A stretch of DNA of 64,000 nucleotides from Phoronis australis (taxonomy: Eukaryota; Phoronida; Phoronidae). Below, in pieces: positions 52,501 through 63,173 of this stretch. The notes under the pieces were generated by a model. The model saw only the letters and a program-made list of their open reading frames with translations, had not been told where the DNA came from and did no database searches. The stretch lies in contig NMRA01000536.1 of assembly GCA_002633005.1 (NCBI GenBank), forward strand, positions 210,000 through 273,999, written 5' to 3'. The position numbers and the translations under genes are program-made. Position 1 is the stretch's first letter. Each line of letters starts with the position of its first letter.

Positions 52501-55500
52501 ACTTCAACTATTGGAAAAATTGCCAAAAGTTGTTCTATGACCCACCACAAACCATGCTAGTGAGCAATTAAAATTTTCTTAATTCTTATTTTTGTTGACA
52601 AATTTGACTAAATAAAATGTAACTCATGTGTCGTGTTGTGTGCTAAGTACAATACAAGCCAACAGTATTGAGGTCAAAATGACCCAAAGTTCCCTTTCAT
52701 GACGGCTAAGCAGAAGCAGAATTCGTCATTCAATGAAAAAGAAGGGAAGTTAAATGGAAGAATAGTCAATGTGGCTAAGCCATTCTGCAATTATAACTTT
52801 GCCTCCATAATGGTTTTTACTAACCATTTTTATTGTTATCAAAATTAGCTGCCATGAGGGGGGAAATGGTATTTTGTCTGATTACTTTTGTTTTGCTCTG
52901 TATGCGAAGCATTAACCATCCATCATCCCTCATGCGGTAAAAGGTTACACAAATAATTTCAGTTGTGCGAAGTTCACAATGTTTTGTTTTTGTGCAGATC
53001 TGCCAATCAAGCGACATCCTCACCCTCCGTCGCTTATCCGTCCAAGGAGCAACTTATCCAAGGTTGATGAGGAACCGTCCACCACTAATGGCGAAAAGCA
53101 CACTCAGGACAGTGAAATAGAGACAGTCGACCGGGGCACTGGACCGACCCCGGTACCCTCACAGCATGTGGATGCCAGGCTGCCACCTTACTTTGGCTAT
53201 CCCCCCGCGTTCATGGACCCTCGAAACGGGCTAATGTCTGCCGTGGATCCGTATCACGGTACGTTGGGTAGAGTATCTTGATTTTGTGTTCAAGTAAGCC
53301 TCCATTGTGATTTGAGTGTACTTATGCAGTCAAGTCTTGCCAAGTTAGGACATGGTTATGATATGACGCACTAGGGATATGTTTTCTGATTTTTATCCTA
53401 AGCGATAAGCAGCACTGTCTAATTAATCACCCAAATAGAGCTAATTAGATCGTCAAAATCTCGACCTTAAAACTGGAACCAATCAAGTTGGCTTCAGAGG
53501 ATCTTTCTGTTGAAGTCAACGGTGAGCTCCATTCTGCAGATTCTTTCATTAGATTTAGTGATTAGGAACCCTATCACGCCGTGTTAAAAACCGCAGCACC
53601 GAGTTCCGTTCCTAAAGGTAGCAGAGCAGTGGTTTTCAGAGAGTGGCCTGGGATTTTCAAGTTCCATTCCTTTGATACGGACAGATAATTTTTTTAAAAA
53701 TTGTGGTGCTCACATCAAGTGTAGAAAGTTAAGTTTTGAGAAATGAGAAAAAGGCGATGCTAAAAACGATTTGGTCTCAAGTGTGATTCTACTGTATATA
53801 ATTGAAATTTGCATTTGGCGACCCATCACTAAAACTTCAAATTTTGTGTGAACTTGAGATCTCCAGTTCAAACTCATGTTTGTAGTTAAACTCTAAAGAC
53901 CATCAAGTGCGAAATTGACTAATGTTACGTTCTCATCTGAGAAAATAATCACGTACTCCAGCAAAAAAATCAAGTAGGCTTATCTTGTTCATGCTGAAGT
54001 AGAGATGAAAATAAGTACGACTGGGCTGGGCTCAACGTATGAGTTCAGATTTCGAGTCTCCTGTATCGTTTTCTCATCAAAACCCAAAGTGTGCACCTTG
54101 TCAGTGCATATCTGCCCACATGCACACACCATATCCAGTTTCGGAGGAAAAAAAAACCTGTGATACAATTGTTGTTCTGTAGGTCATGCTGTGAGTGCCC
54201 TTGGAGCATGGCCTTTCACCTCGAATTTCTGCCATATGTCAACAATCTTATGTCAGCTCAACTCTGGTTTGTTTCAGATTATTACCAGGTCATAGAAATC
54301 ATGATATACTAATTTTAGTGACTACACAGTAGGGAACTAATTTCTTACTGAAAAATATCTACGTAGACTTGTTAAAAAGTGAAATTTACGTCTCATTGAT
54401 GCTAAATATTTGTGTTCTTGCTTACAGCTTATACCTACCCTTACCCCCCTATGCCATACATGAATCATCCCGTCCCACTAAGTGCTCATACCCATGAGGG
54501 GCGCTACCATTGGCCAATCATGGGTTATCCAGGTCATCCAGGGTAAGTGTTACAAATCGATATTGTAAATGACCTTTTTCTGATTCAGCAACACCATTCC
54601 ATTGAAACAAGTTACGTTGAAAGATTGTGACATCGAACTGACATTCAGCGCCACCTTAAGTTGACATATTATTTGTAGACAGATTCAAAGCACTTAGATC
54701 TGACCACATTACTTTAAAAATAACACTGTTGAGTATTGGGATGATTTAAAATGACAAAGTTGCATAATCTATGGATTATGAGGATATTGCACTTCACTTT
54801 CAGTTGGTTAGCGTTATATTGAGCACTATGTCACCAGATCAAAACAAGCTTACTTCGGTAAGATCAAACAACAATGAAGGGGTTTAGCAAACTAAAAATA
54901 ACCTTAATGAGCTCCATTTCAACTCTGTATTACCACAGAAAACGCGAAGTGTTAACTTGCCTTATTTCACAACTCATTTTTATGATGGTCCCCAAAACAT
55001 TCTACACTACATTATGTGAAACTTGATATTCCAAAGTGATTGTCAGATTAGACTGTTTGGTGACTTAAGACTTAAGGCAGACGTTTGGTCTTCCAATCCC
55101 ACTTCACAGTTACTGAAAAAAAATTTAGTCAAGTAATTATGATCACATCACACTCAAAAAATAATTTGTATAAATTATCACAATAACTAGGAGATTTATG
55201 TATACGTCTTACGTCACTTTTCATGAAACAAATTCCTGATCTGTGCTCATTGTACCTGTAACTTGGCTGATCTTATTGAAAATTCCAGGTTAGATCACAC
55301 AGCAAGAATGTTGGCTATTTATTGGGTTGTGGAGGACTTTATTGACAAGTTTAAGTACCTAACAAATATCTACAAATGTATAGCTTGTAACTCTGCCAAT
55401 GTATCTGTTTTTCTGAAAATAGAAAGCCTTTAGATTGATTTTTGACTTTGTACCAATCTGCCATTAAAGTCTAGCAAAAAACAAGGTAAATTCTTGTCAA

Positions 55501-58500
55501 AACAGCAGGAGGAATAACATTTTCAAATTTTGTTTGAAAAAATGCTCAAATTGAAATATCAAAAATGTTGCTACAGTTTTCTTTATATCAGTTATGTTTT
55601 ACTTTATTCAAGGTATATTTTTTTCTTAAAAATCGTGAAAGTCCTATTTTTATAGTTCCATGTGCAAAAATAGAACAGTTTAGAAACAATTCCTAAAGAA
55701 TGTCGGAAATCAGTGTATACAACGTAAAATCTGAAAGTTTCATTTTAACTCATTCAGCCATTTCTGAGATATTGTGACTCGAAGTTATCTAAATTTGGAC
55801 ATTTTTCTAGGGTTCCACATCACCTTAATCAGTCACATAGTGTTACTACTTCGTATAGCTAACCACCAGGTGGCGTTGGTATAAAAGATTTTGTACAAAC
55901 AACGTTTTAACAGAGATCCGTAAAATTAAAATGGACTGAAGAATTTTGCCCACCGCAAAAACAGATTGCAACAACAAAATAGTGAAGCCTTTTGTATTCA
56001 AATTTTAATAAAGAAAATTAGAAATGAAGCCCTTTGCCTGTCTACAGTCTCATCCATGGTAGTCTATGAACATATAGCTAATAGCTGTTGTGTTCAGTTT
56101 GGTCTCTTTTCTTCTTTTAATGCTGATTTTTGCCCTGTTTAGGTGGCTAAAAAGCAAAATCGAATAATGCCTTCTACTCTAGTAAAACAAGTCTCGTAAT
56201 TTGCGTTACTGTGATAGGATTTTGTTTCCATTATCAACAAAAACTTGAAACCATCAATGACTCAAGAAAACACTAGAGATTTTGTTGTGGCTACCCTAAA
56301 ATTGCGACATGGAAAGTGGCGCAATTACGGATTGCTTGAGGAATGTTATTAGACTGATTTTATTATAGTAAAAAGTCTAATTTGTTTTTTCCTCTTTTAC
56401 TTTAAGCCAGCCAGCTAAGATGGGCAAAATGCAGCTTGAACAGGGGTTTCAAAATAGATTTGAATATTACATTCGACTGTACTGCTGGGGTAGTGAAATC
56501 GAAATTGTCTCTAACACGCCTTTGTTGTTACTATTCTTTGTCATTCTGCAGGCCTGGTGTCAGCCCCGCCCAGTCCGATATCTCTCTGTTGAGCATGCCT
56601 AGTGCTCGAGAGCCAATTGCTCATCTAGCCTCGCGTATACACCTGGAACAGATGCAACGCAATGCTTATCAGAGCCCTCTGTCTGCACGCTACAGTCCGC
56701 ACAGTATTCTGAGTAAGATTTTCTGTTTTGAACAGTTGATGAGTCATTTCTTGGGAGAAGATGTGGTAGTGCCTAGCTGGAAAACGTGGTGAAAATCATA
56801 TTCAAAAATGTTGCACTTTGCTATCTTTTATTCTATGAATATATGCTTTCGGATTTGTTTGTATTTTCATGTATATTTGTTTTGATTATGTGGTGAACTA
56901 GAACGAATTCCTTTGAATGACATATGCTTGCTAACTACAGTATAAATTCTACATTTTGGAACAGTGAAAAATCAAATCAATTTTTTCGAACACATGGCGG
57001 AACAGTAAAATTTTATTTCATGAAAATTTTCAATAAGAGTAAACAAGAAGACAATTTTGTTGATCATTTTAAAACTTCATATAGTATGGCCGTCATCAAC
57101 AAACACAAAATGAAATTTGAACATTTTTAGCAATAGAACAAGTGTTCGAAAAATTAAATAGTGACAATGTTGGTCATTATTTTTGTTAGAATTTTAGGAA
57201 ACTTTACCATATTTTTCTCAAGGTGGGAGCTTTCACGAAATTTTATTGGCCACCACAAATTCAAGAATTAAGGTCAGACTAATATGATACAAATTATGGG
57301 GATGCTAGAAAGTGTTGCATCTACGGCGATTTTCACCGATTTTAAGAACTCACTATCTGTTATCGGACTCTGTTGATACAAAATGAAGTGAGCAATATTT
57401 GAGTGATATGAGGAGCGCCAAAATTGGTGTCTTGGTGGTTCAGACTTGGTCATTTAGTCTTAATGATTGTCTTTGTAAATATGTGACTAGAGGTGTTGAA
57501 ATATTGGTCACCACGATGATATACACGCAAAGTAGCTTGCATTTTCTCTAACAGTTTTTGAAAACACATTTTCCGGCGAAAATAAACCAACAGAAATCCT
57601 CAATTCAACTTCATTTGGTTCCAACACGGCTTTGGAGAATATCGCTCCTTGGTTTGTGTCATATGTTTCTGTGAAGTGTATCATGAGGCAAAGGTTGCCT
57701 TTTTGCGGATTACAGATTACCTGACAGATTAGTCTGTATGGGATGTATTGGGATGATGTAACGTCTATGGAAATTTTAGCTCAGCTCTACCTTCCCAAAA
57801 CTACTTTAAATTGAATTGTTTGGATCATCAGATTGCCTTGTCTTTGGGTTGCTTATTTATTGTGCACTTTTTCCAGATTCGCCCATCACTGCTGACCTGG
57901 CGCGTCAGATGGCCTTGTCCAGCCAGCGAAACTTGTTCAACGAAATTCCTCCCACACCGGGCTCAGGAAGCATCACATTACCTGGCTCTGTGGAGAGTAA
58001 GTTGTCTCCCCTGAAGTGACTCGTTACAATCACAGATTAAAGGGTTCTTCTATGATAGGAAGATTAAAATTATGTGTGTGCACGCAACAGCTGGAATACT
58101 TTGTTTTTCAGTGAAAAGAGGCAGTATGGCAGACAAGTGAAATTTTACTTTCCCACTTTACTCAAGATTTGTAGCACCAAATTAGTGGTTTATTATTTTC
58201 AGACTATTTCGAAAAAAAAATGTTTGCAATGACAACAGTGTTAGAACCCTCTTATTCCCATTGCGTGAATTCATTGCTAACTTAATAAAGTGAATCCTTG
58301 AAGATTCACACAACACTTGCAAATTGAGCGCGCCAACCCTGTTCATGATTTATGAAACCAGTTGTTGTTACTTATGTCCCATTCATGCTTCATGTATTAC
58401 ATACCACATTTGTGCTAGGTTGCAGAGACATTCAGCATGTTTCAGAAAATTATCGTGTTGGCAGGGAGCGAAACTGTTGTCTTCTTGTTCTTCTGGTTGG

Positions 58501-61500
58501 TATTATCTGAAGCACAGCTGGAATGCTGTGTCGACAAGATTGGTTCTCTTTCATCTATTCATCTGTCAGGAATTAAGTGTCAACCTCATTTTTGTTGTGT
58601 TGTCGGTGGAAAGACCCATGTGTTTGCATTATTTTCCCGTGAGATCTCTTCCAAATATCGTTTAGGATGACATCATAAATTCAAAATACTGTCCAATGCA
58701 ATGGCTGAGAAACCCGAGACAAATACAAAATTCTTCCCGAAACAATACCACTTTCGCTGCCTCCCTTCCAGAAGTGATTTTTTCATTTACCTACCTGAGA
58801 CAATACCACTGATACGAGATGTTCCATTGAAACAGGAACCCTGGTGAAAACAGATATCTCGGAGTTGAAAACAGACTCTCGCACTTTCAAAACAGCTAAC
58901 CAGCCGGAAAAACATGATCCCTGACCTTTAAAACAGGAACCCCAGGGATCGGACTGGACACCCGGGGGCCGAAACACCACTCCCGTGCTTTCTGTCAAAC
59001 ATTGTTTGATAAAAAATAAATCTTCCTACTTTAAATAGTTGTTGTGATGTTTTGTTTTACCATATGAGAAGTTTAGACAACTTGTGATGGATTGGCATTT
59101 TATGTTATTCTGCTGCTGATGTGTGATCTTTTGCGTTGGCTTTCGGAACCGGCATGAAATATTGCGTCACCAATATTGACAATTTTTAACAAACAAATGC
59201 ACAAAGCAATTGGAAAGTACTTGGAAATACTTTAACTCTAAGTTTGAGGCTACTGACAATGGTCTTAAAAATTTTTGAAAAATTGTCCAGGTTTCCTGTC
59301 TGATCCCCGGGGTTCCTGTTTTAAAGGTTGGGGTCCGTGTTTTTCGGGCTGGTTAGGTGTTTTGAAGGTGCAGGAGTCTGTTTTTGACTCTGGGATATCT
59401 GTTTTGATGGAACACCCTGTGATAACACGATGTAATTTGTCCAACTGAGACAGTATGTGATTTAGCAAATTAGTCAACGAGGTGATATCTTGACGAGGTC
59501 AAAGTCCCGTGGTATTTCCCACAACGCGATCTTGTTGGAAAGCCCCTGCCTGTATAGTCACGTTAGTAGTTGATTGCCATCCCAGCCGACAGAATGAATT
59601 TTTTGTTTTCATGTGTTGACAAGATTTTATACCTCACTGATTTTTAAAACAGGCATGATTTTCGAGAGTTAACTGGATCTGAAGAATGGGATTTATTTTG
59701 TTAACTTTACATCAAATTCACGCAGTGAGACTCAATATTCAAAATTCCATAGGATTTGTTAAAGGATGAAATTTTATAAATGAGCTGAAATATGTTCAAA
59801 TTTACGAATAGAAAAGATTTTTTTTTCAAATAATGTTTATACTTTCTGCTCCCCAGAGGACTTTGTATTGATTGCTATTGGCTTGTGACAAAGAATAACA
59901 CATTAATTATTCCCATGCAATTAAGATACGTATCAACATTTACCATGTTTTCATGAATTAAATTTATTTTTACTTTTACAAGTTTAAGGCATCTGTCAGA
60001 TATGTTGTGATTTAAATGACTTTAAGGTTCTTCTTCAAGAATATCAAACTGATAAACGATGTGAAAAGATATTGTGACAATAAATTTGCGTGAATAAACA
60101 TGTGTTTTGTGTCATGAAAACTAGCTGAAACATCGCAGGGTGTTTATTGGTCTGCCAAAATGTCATGCGTGCAGTAGTGACTGTTACTTGTTGTCTTGGC
60201 AACTAGTATCGCCTGGCACCATGGCAACGCAACTCACACAGGTGTTCAATTTTTTCTTTGCCTTTTGTCCTTAGCTGACAGGAAAAGGTAAGTAAGTGAA
60301 ATTTATATGACAATAAATTTGGAAACGTAAGGTTTTTGTTCATGATAATCTAGTGGAACGTTTATGCTTTTGATTTTCTTTCTTTATGTCGGTGAACTTA
60401 TGTCATTGTTTGCTGGCTCGACACAGGCATTTGACGATGTTGTGATTTCTCTGCCAGGTACAGAGTTGACCCTTTTTACTCCTTTTCTCCGCTTGTTTAC
60501 TGCTGTCTAAGATTTGAGTAATGATTTGCATACAAATGAAGTATTTAAATGCATACTATTTATTATCAAATCATGCATGCTCTGTGTCTCATAAGTTTTT
60601 TGGTAGACTGTGGACAAGATTCTGAAGATATGGACACTTCTAATACACACATTTTTTCTTTCTTTTTAGATGTTGAAAATGTAAAAGATCGGTTTTTGAA
60701 ACTGCAGTTCGCTCTATATATATTATGATAATGCCTGACACAAGAGTTGCCTGCAGACAGAGTTCACTGACACAAAATGGAAATTATTTTTTGCATATAA
60801 TGTGCTGGCGAATAATGATTATTTAATCGTTGGTTATTGTTTACATTCACATACAATCATAATTAGGTTATTTCAAAATTGCCAGTCTCAACTAGAATTG
60901 GGTTTAGTAGTGGTACGTCAAGCCAGTGAAATAATCAACTGCAATCGGACCACAATGCAGTTTACTTTCAAATGCAGTTACAAGTGCATTAATGCCTTGC
61001 TTTTTGTCAAAAACAAACATTTTAGGTTGATTACCGTAATAATTGTTCCTTGCTTGATGCAGAACTGGTTTCTAGACTTGGGAAGCACTGACAGTTAATT
61101 GTTTCTGACCAGTCTCGTTAGTGGCTTGTCAGGGTCAGATTCACCAGCCAAATCGTTATGGATGCTAGGTGAATTCTTTGCGTTATAATGTAACTGGTTT
61201 CAGTACAAACGAAGAACAACGCAATGGCGTTGCTTTGCAAAAGCGAATGTGCCTGTGTTTTTTAACTTCAGGGTTCAGCATTTAATCTCTGAAATTATAG
61301 TTAATCATGTTGTAAGAGTCGATTACGAATTTGTCCATTTACTCAACGTGTTACTGCAATTGGTCAATTTTGAAGTTGAGTTTTGAGTACGGAGATTAGA
61401 GTCTGGGTCTGACCAGGACCTGGTTTATGAAGTCTGTTCGTTGGTTTAAAGCCAAAGTTTGGAAAACGTCAATCTATGGTCACGAGCACGGATTCACTCA

Positions 61501-63173
61501 GTTGGTCAATGTAATAATTTGGTATGTGTACACATCCTGCTATTTTAAGAAAGTTAATTATCCTTTGATTGACCCTTCACTGATGCATTTCAATTGTTAC
61601 TCTTGCCAGGTTCCCGACTCACCAGTCCACGTCCATCCGTTGTTGGGAAGAGCCGCAAGAGGGCACTGTCCCACTCACCCATATCTGACTACTTGGACAT
61701 ACAGAGTCTAACACGCAGCTCGGAGGGATCACTTCATCTCACGCCTTTCCTGCCTACTGGGAACTCACGGAGCTCCAGTGCCGCAAGCGGATCATATGGA
61801 CATCTGTCTGCAGGTAAAGCCAAAACACCTACTTAAAGGGATATTGAGTGCTGTTTATGTAATATGAATATTACCTTGGGACATCCCATTTCAAACAATG
61901 GTAAATGTCGAATACTTTGATTAAATTTTTCCGACCATCACATAAAATCGAGTTTTGACACTAGTCCAGCAATTCTTATTTTCTGTGGTTATACTTTTTA
62001 GACTACTAAATAAAAATGCTTAATTCGTATTTTTTTCTTGCTATGGAGTTTGCCATTTTTTGACCATCTGCTGTTGTGCTGAATATATCTTTAACTGGTG
62101 GTTTCCATCTTGGAAAACAGAAAATAACAAAATGTTTCCGTGCTTGGAAATGTCATAGAAAAGAAAGAACTGCATTGCTGACGATCTCCTGTGGTCTAAG
62201 GAGGAATGCAGGTGTGTGATTTTCGTGAACTATCTGGTCAAACACATAAAGGCTCCCAAGCTGCAATATTGATAAGGTCTAGATATTTGCGAATATTGTC
62301 CGTAGTCAATATAACTGCTTAAGGTTGAAAAAAAACTGTTTAATTCGATACTAGCATAAAAAATCAGTGAAGATCGGTCTTGACATGAAAACTATCCACC
62401 TGCATTTTGTACTTTTCTTACAGTGATGAGTTCAACGTGATATCACTATTTAAGGAGGTTAATCTTTTTTGGTATTCTTCCATTGGTGTGGAAGGCACGA
62501 TATGTGTTGTCTATCTTACTGAAACAAATGAGAAAATATTATAGAACATTTATGATCATTTTTTAATCGTCATGTGCATACATTTTACAAATACATGACT
62601 TCACCTAAGACTTATTTTGTTGCTGGTGCAGTGAATGCATGGGCAATTGGTCAGTTTTGTTCACATTTCGTGTGATAATTACAGAGAGATAGATCAGTTC
62701 CACTTTTCAGATTTTGCGTGGTAATGGTAAACACAGAAAGTTAATGAGAGCAATGACACAAGTTCATGCATTTAGCTATGTTCACAATGCCCATGGAAAA
62801 TGATGATTGCAATATGAATGAGAAAAGCACTAGTTAACTGGATTTCAGATTAAATTATATGACTTGAAGCATTGCGTTCTGCTAGTGCGATTCACTTTTG
62901 GTTTTGAGTTTTTTTTGGGATTTACATGCTGGCTTCAGTAGTTGTTTCTGGATAGTTGGTATGAGCATCGCTCCATTGTTTCTTCATTCTCACGCAGCTT
63001 CTCTCGGAACCATGAGTCCAGCACAGATAACATTCGGCAGGCATGCACCCCTGGGAAGCTCGCCTTTCCTCCACCCCATGCTGAACCCTCTGGTTGCTAG
63101 GCAGCACTCTGGTGGTGTACCTATTGTACCACCTCATCCGCCCCCCCAGGTCAAGGCAGACCCCAGGCATCAG
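37462..63173 (+). CDS. gli: Gli/Ci-family zinc-finger transcription factor, N-terminal part
   Basis: Seven coding exons join to 1128 nt (376 codons), ending in phase 0: 37462-37552, 52998-53258, 54428-54542, 56552-56712, 57877-57996, 61610-61813, 62998-63173. Gli proteins carry the Hedgehog signal to the nucleus, acting as activator or cleaved repressor. Landmarks of vertebrate GLI2/GLI3 appear in the right order: LSKVDEEPSTT, FMDPRNG, HTHEGRYHW, SRLTSPRPS, SRKRALSHSPISDYLD, and RSSSAASGSYGHLSA, which contains the SYGH motif used to bind SUFU. The five C2H2 fingers, processing sites and activation domain are not in the window and must lie beyond 64000. Only the N-terminal repressor region is seen. 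Paralogue assignment (Gli2 or Gli3) is not meaningful if, as I expect, the animal has one Gli gene. Confidence 0.95.
40640..40800 (+). repeat. dispersed repeat family B, copy 2
   Basis: Shares GGTCTGTACCCC, CATCAACTTTAGCTAAGGTCT and TCTGACATTTGCC with the 33.5-kb copy. Confidence 0.45.
41798..42252. mobile_element. MITE with CCGTTTA ends
   Basis: The left end CTAAAGTGCCGTTTACACTT and the reverse-complemented right end CTTAATTCCCGTTTAGACAT match well. Subterminal TGACACAAGCAAATTGACAC is mirrored near 42186-42211. The left end is itself duplicated (25-bp period, 41798-41820 and 41823-41845). The minus-strand 146-codon frame overlapping it is not a gene. Confidence 0.6.
44800..44950 (+). repeat. 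dispersed repeat family C, copy 2
   Basis: Matches 28775-28935 in the same orientation through TTTTGGGCCTCATGAGGG and GCAGCCCCAAAAT. Confidence 0.6.
47330..47680 (+). repeat. dispersed repeat family B, copy 3
   Basis: Shares CAGTTTCAGCCAAGGTCTTG, AATGATTTGCC and GGCACCACCACGATTTTCAA with copy 1. Confidence 0.55.
48772..48830. repeat. short duplication across a single N
   Basis: CCCTGACACATTTTTATTGA occurs immediately on both sides of the N at 48803. This is the signature of two contigs joined with an unresolved overlap. Confidence 0.8.
49920..50768. repeat. 424-bp near-identical tandem copies split by one N
   Basis: 49920-50343 and 50345-50768 are both 424 bp and differ at only about three sites by eye (ATAATC/CTAATC, GATTGTTTTT/GATTTTTTTT, CTCGGTAAA/CTCGCTAAA). 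The single N at 50344 separates them. An assembly artefact (two haplotypes laid end to end) is much likelier than a real duplication. Each copy opens the same 63-codon frame, which is not a gene. Confidence 0.9.
52770..52910 (+). repeat. dispersed repeat family H, copy 1
   Basis: Matches 63292-63425 in the same orientation: TGGCT.AG..ATTCTG.AATT, CCATAATGGTT, ACAAAATTAG/ATCAAAATTAG, TTTTGTCTGATTACTTT. It lies within 100 bp of Gli exon 2. Confidence 0.6.
52998..53258 (+). CDS. gli: Gli coding exon 2
   Basis: 261 nt, residues 31-118 (both ends split). It starts with a basic, proline-rich stretch, DLPIKRHPHPPSLIRPRS, then SKVDEEPSTTNGEK, which parallels the SKVSEEPSTSS stretch of GLI3, and later FMDPRNGL, matching the MDPRNGY block of GLI3. 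The acceptor is TTTTTGTGCAG and the donor CACG/GTACGT, phase 1 at both ends. This exon gives the clearest N-terminal link to the family. Confidence 0.95.
53259..54427 (+). other. Gli intron 2
   Basis: 1169 bp. No further exon or bounded repeat recognised. Confidence 0.7.
54428..54542 (+). CDS. gli: Gli coding exon 3
   Basis: 115 nt, residues 118-156. Tyr/Pro-rich (YTYPYPPMPYMNHPVP) and then HTHEGRYHW, the counterpart of the HHEGRYHY block of vertebrate GLI. The acceptor is TTGCTTACAG and the donor CCAGG/GTAAGT, ending in phase 2. Confidence 0.92.
54543..56551 (+). other. Gli intron 3 with family A repeat
   Basis: 2009 bp. The reverse complement of 55250-55830 is the most complete family A copy, carrying every landmark (ATATCTCAGAAATGGCTGA, GGAATTGTTTCTAAACTGTT, GATTGGTACAAAGTCAAAAA). 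Confidence 0.65.
56552..56712 (+). CDS. gli: Gli coding exon 4
   Basis: 161 nt, residues 156-210, entered in phase 2 and left in phase 1. It reads PGVSPAQSDISLLSMPSARE, then a Leu/His helix-prone segment (IHLEQMQRNAY) and LSARYSPHSIL. This corresponds to the poorly conserved region before the SPRLS block in vertebrate GLI. The acceptor is TCATTCTGCAG and the donor CTGA/GTAAGA. Confidence 0.9.
56713..57876 (+). other. Gli intron 4
   Basis: 1164 bp of T-rich sequence. The frames at 56924-57130 have no coding character. Confidence 0.7.
57877..57996 (+). CDS. gli: Gli coding exon 5
   Basis: 120 nt, residues 210-250, phase 1 to phase 1, so it could be skipped without breaking the frame. It includes SPITADLARQMALSSQRN and IPPTPGSGSITLPGSVE. 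YYHQMALLTGQRSPY in GLI3 is the likely counterpart of ARQMALSSQRN. The acceptor is TTTTTCCAG and the donor GAGA/GTAAGT. Confidence 0.9.
57997..61609 (+). other. Gli intron 5 with long inverted repeat
   Basis: 3613 bp. It contains inverted repeat arms at 58826-58962 and 59283-59428 and a possible 13-nt microexon at 60275-60287. No other coding exon seen. Confidence 0.65.
58826..59428. repeat. imperfect inverted repeat, about 140-bp arms
   Basis: The left arm contains GTTCCATTGAAACAGG, ACAGATATCTC, TAACCAGCCGGAAAAACA and TTTAAAACAGGAACCCC. The right arm, reverse complemented, contains GTTCCATCAAAACAG, ACAGATATCCC, TAACCAGCCCGAAAAACA and TTTAAAACAGGAACCCC. Arms are about 320 bp apart. Both arms have a loose GAAAACAG periodicity. 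The minus-strand frames at 58783-58998 and 59265-59477 are products of the arms. Confidence 0.8.
61610..61813 (+). CDS. gli: Gli coding exon 6: SRKRALS block and SUFU-binding motif
   Basis: 204 nt, residues 250-318, phase 1 to phase 1. SRLTSPRPSVVGKSRKRALS parallels the SSPRLSARPSRKRTLS stretch of GLI3. HSPISDYLDIQSLTRSS parallels ISPLSD..LDLQ.MIRTS. RSSSAASGSYGHLSA is identical to the GLI2 sequence as I know it; SYGHLSA is encoded by 61792-61812. SYGH is the motif through which SUFU holds Gli in the cytoplasm, so this regulation is probably conserved. The correct frame is fixed by the split Ser codon (A + GT). Confidence 0.96.
61814..62997 (+). other. Gli intron 6
   Basis: 1184 bp, no exon or bounded repeat recognised. 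Confidence 0.7.
62998..63173 (+). CDS. gli: Gli coding exon 7
   Basis: 176 nt, residues 318-376, ending in phase 0 at CAG/GTATTG. It reads SLGTMSPAQITFGRHAPLGS, then PFLHPMLNPLVARQHSGGVP and a proline run. This is the position of the ALSPAFTF...QQ.GLGSAFG segment of vertebrate GLI. A second in-frame donor, CAG/GTCAAG at 63149/63150, would remove eight codons. Both donors are weak matches to the consensus, so the true end needs transcript data. Confidence 0.88.

Larger units (their letters stand above)
37553..52997 (+). other. Gli first coding intron, 15.4 kb
   Basis: GTGAGT to TTTGTGCAG. No other coding exon is recognised inside. It holds the MITE at 41.8 kb, copies of repeat families B, C and H, and assembly joints at 48.8 and 50.3 kb. 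Large first introns of developmental regulators often hold enhancers, but none can be named by eye. Confidence 0.7.
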
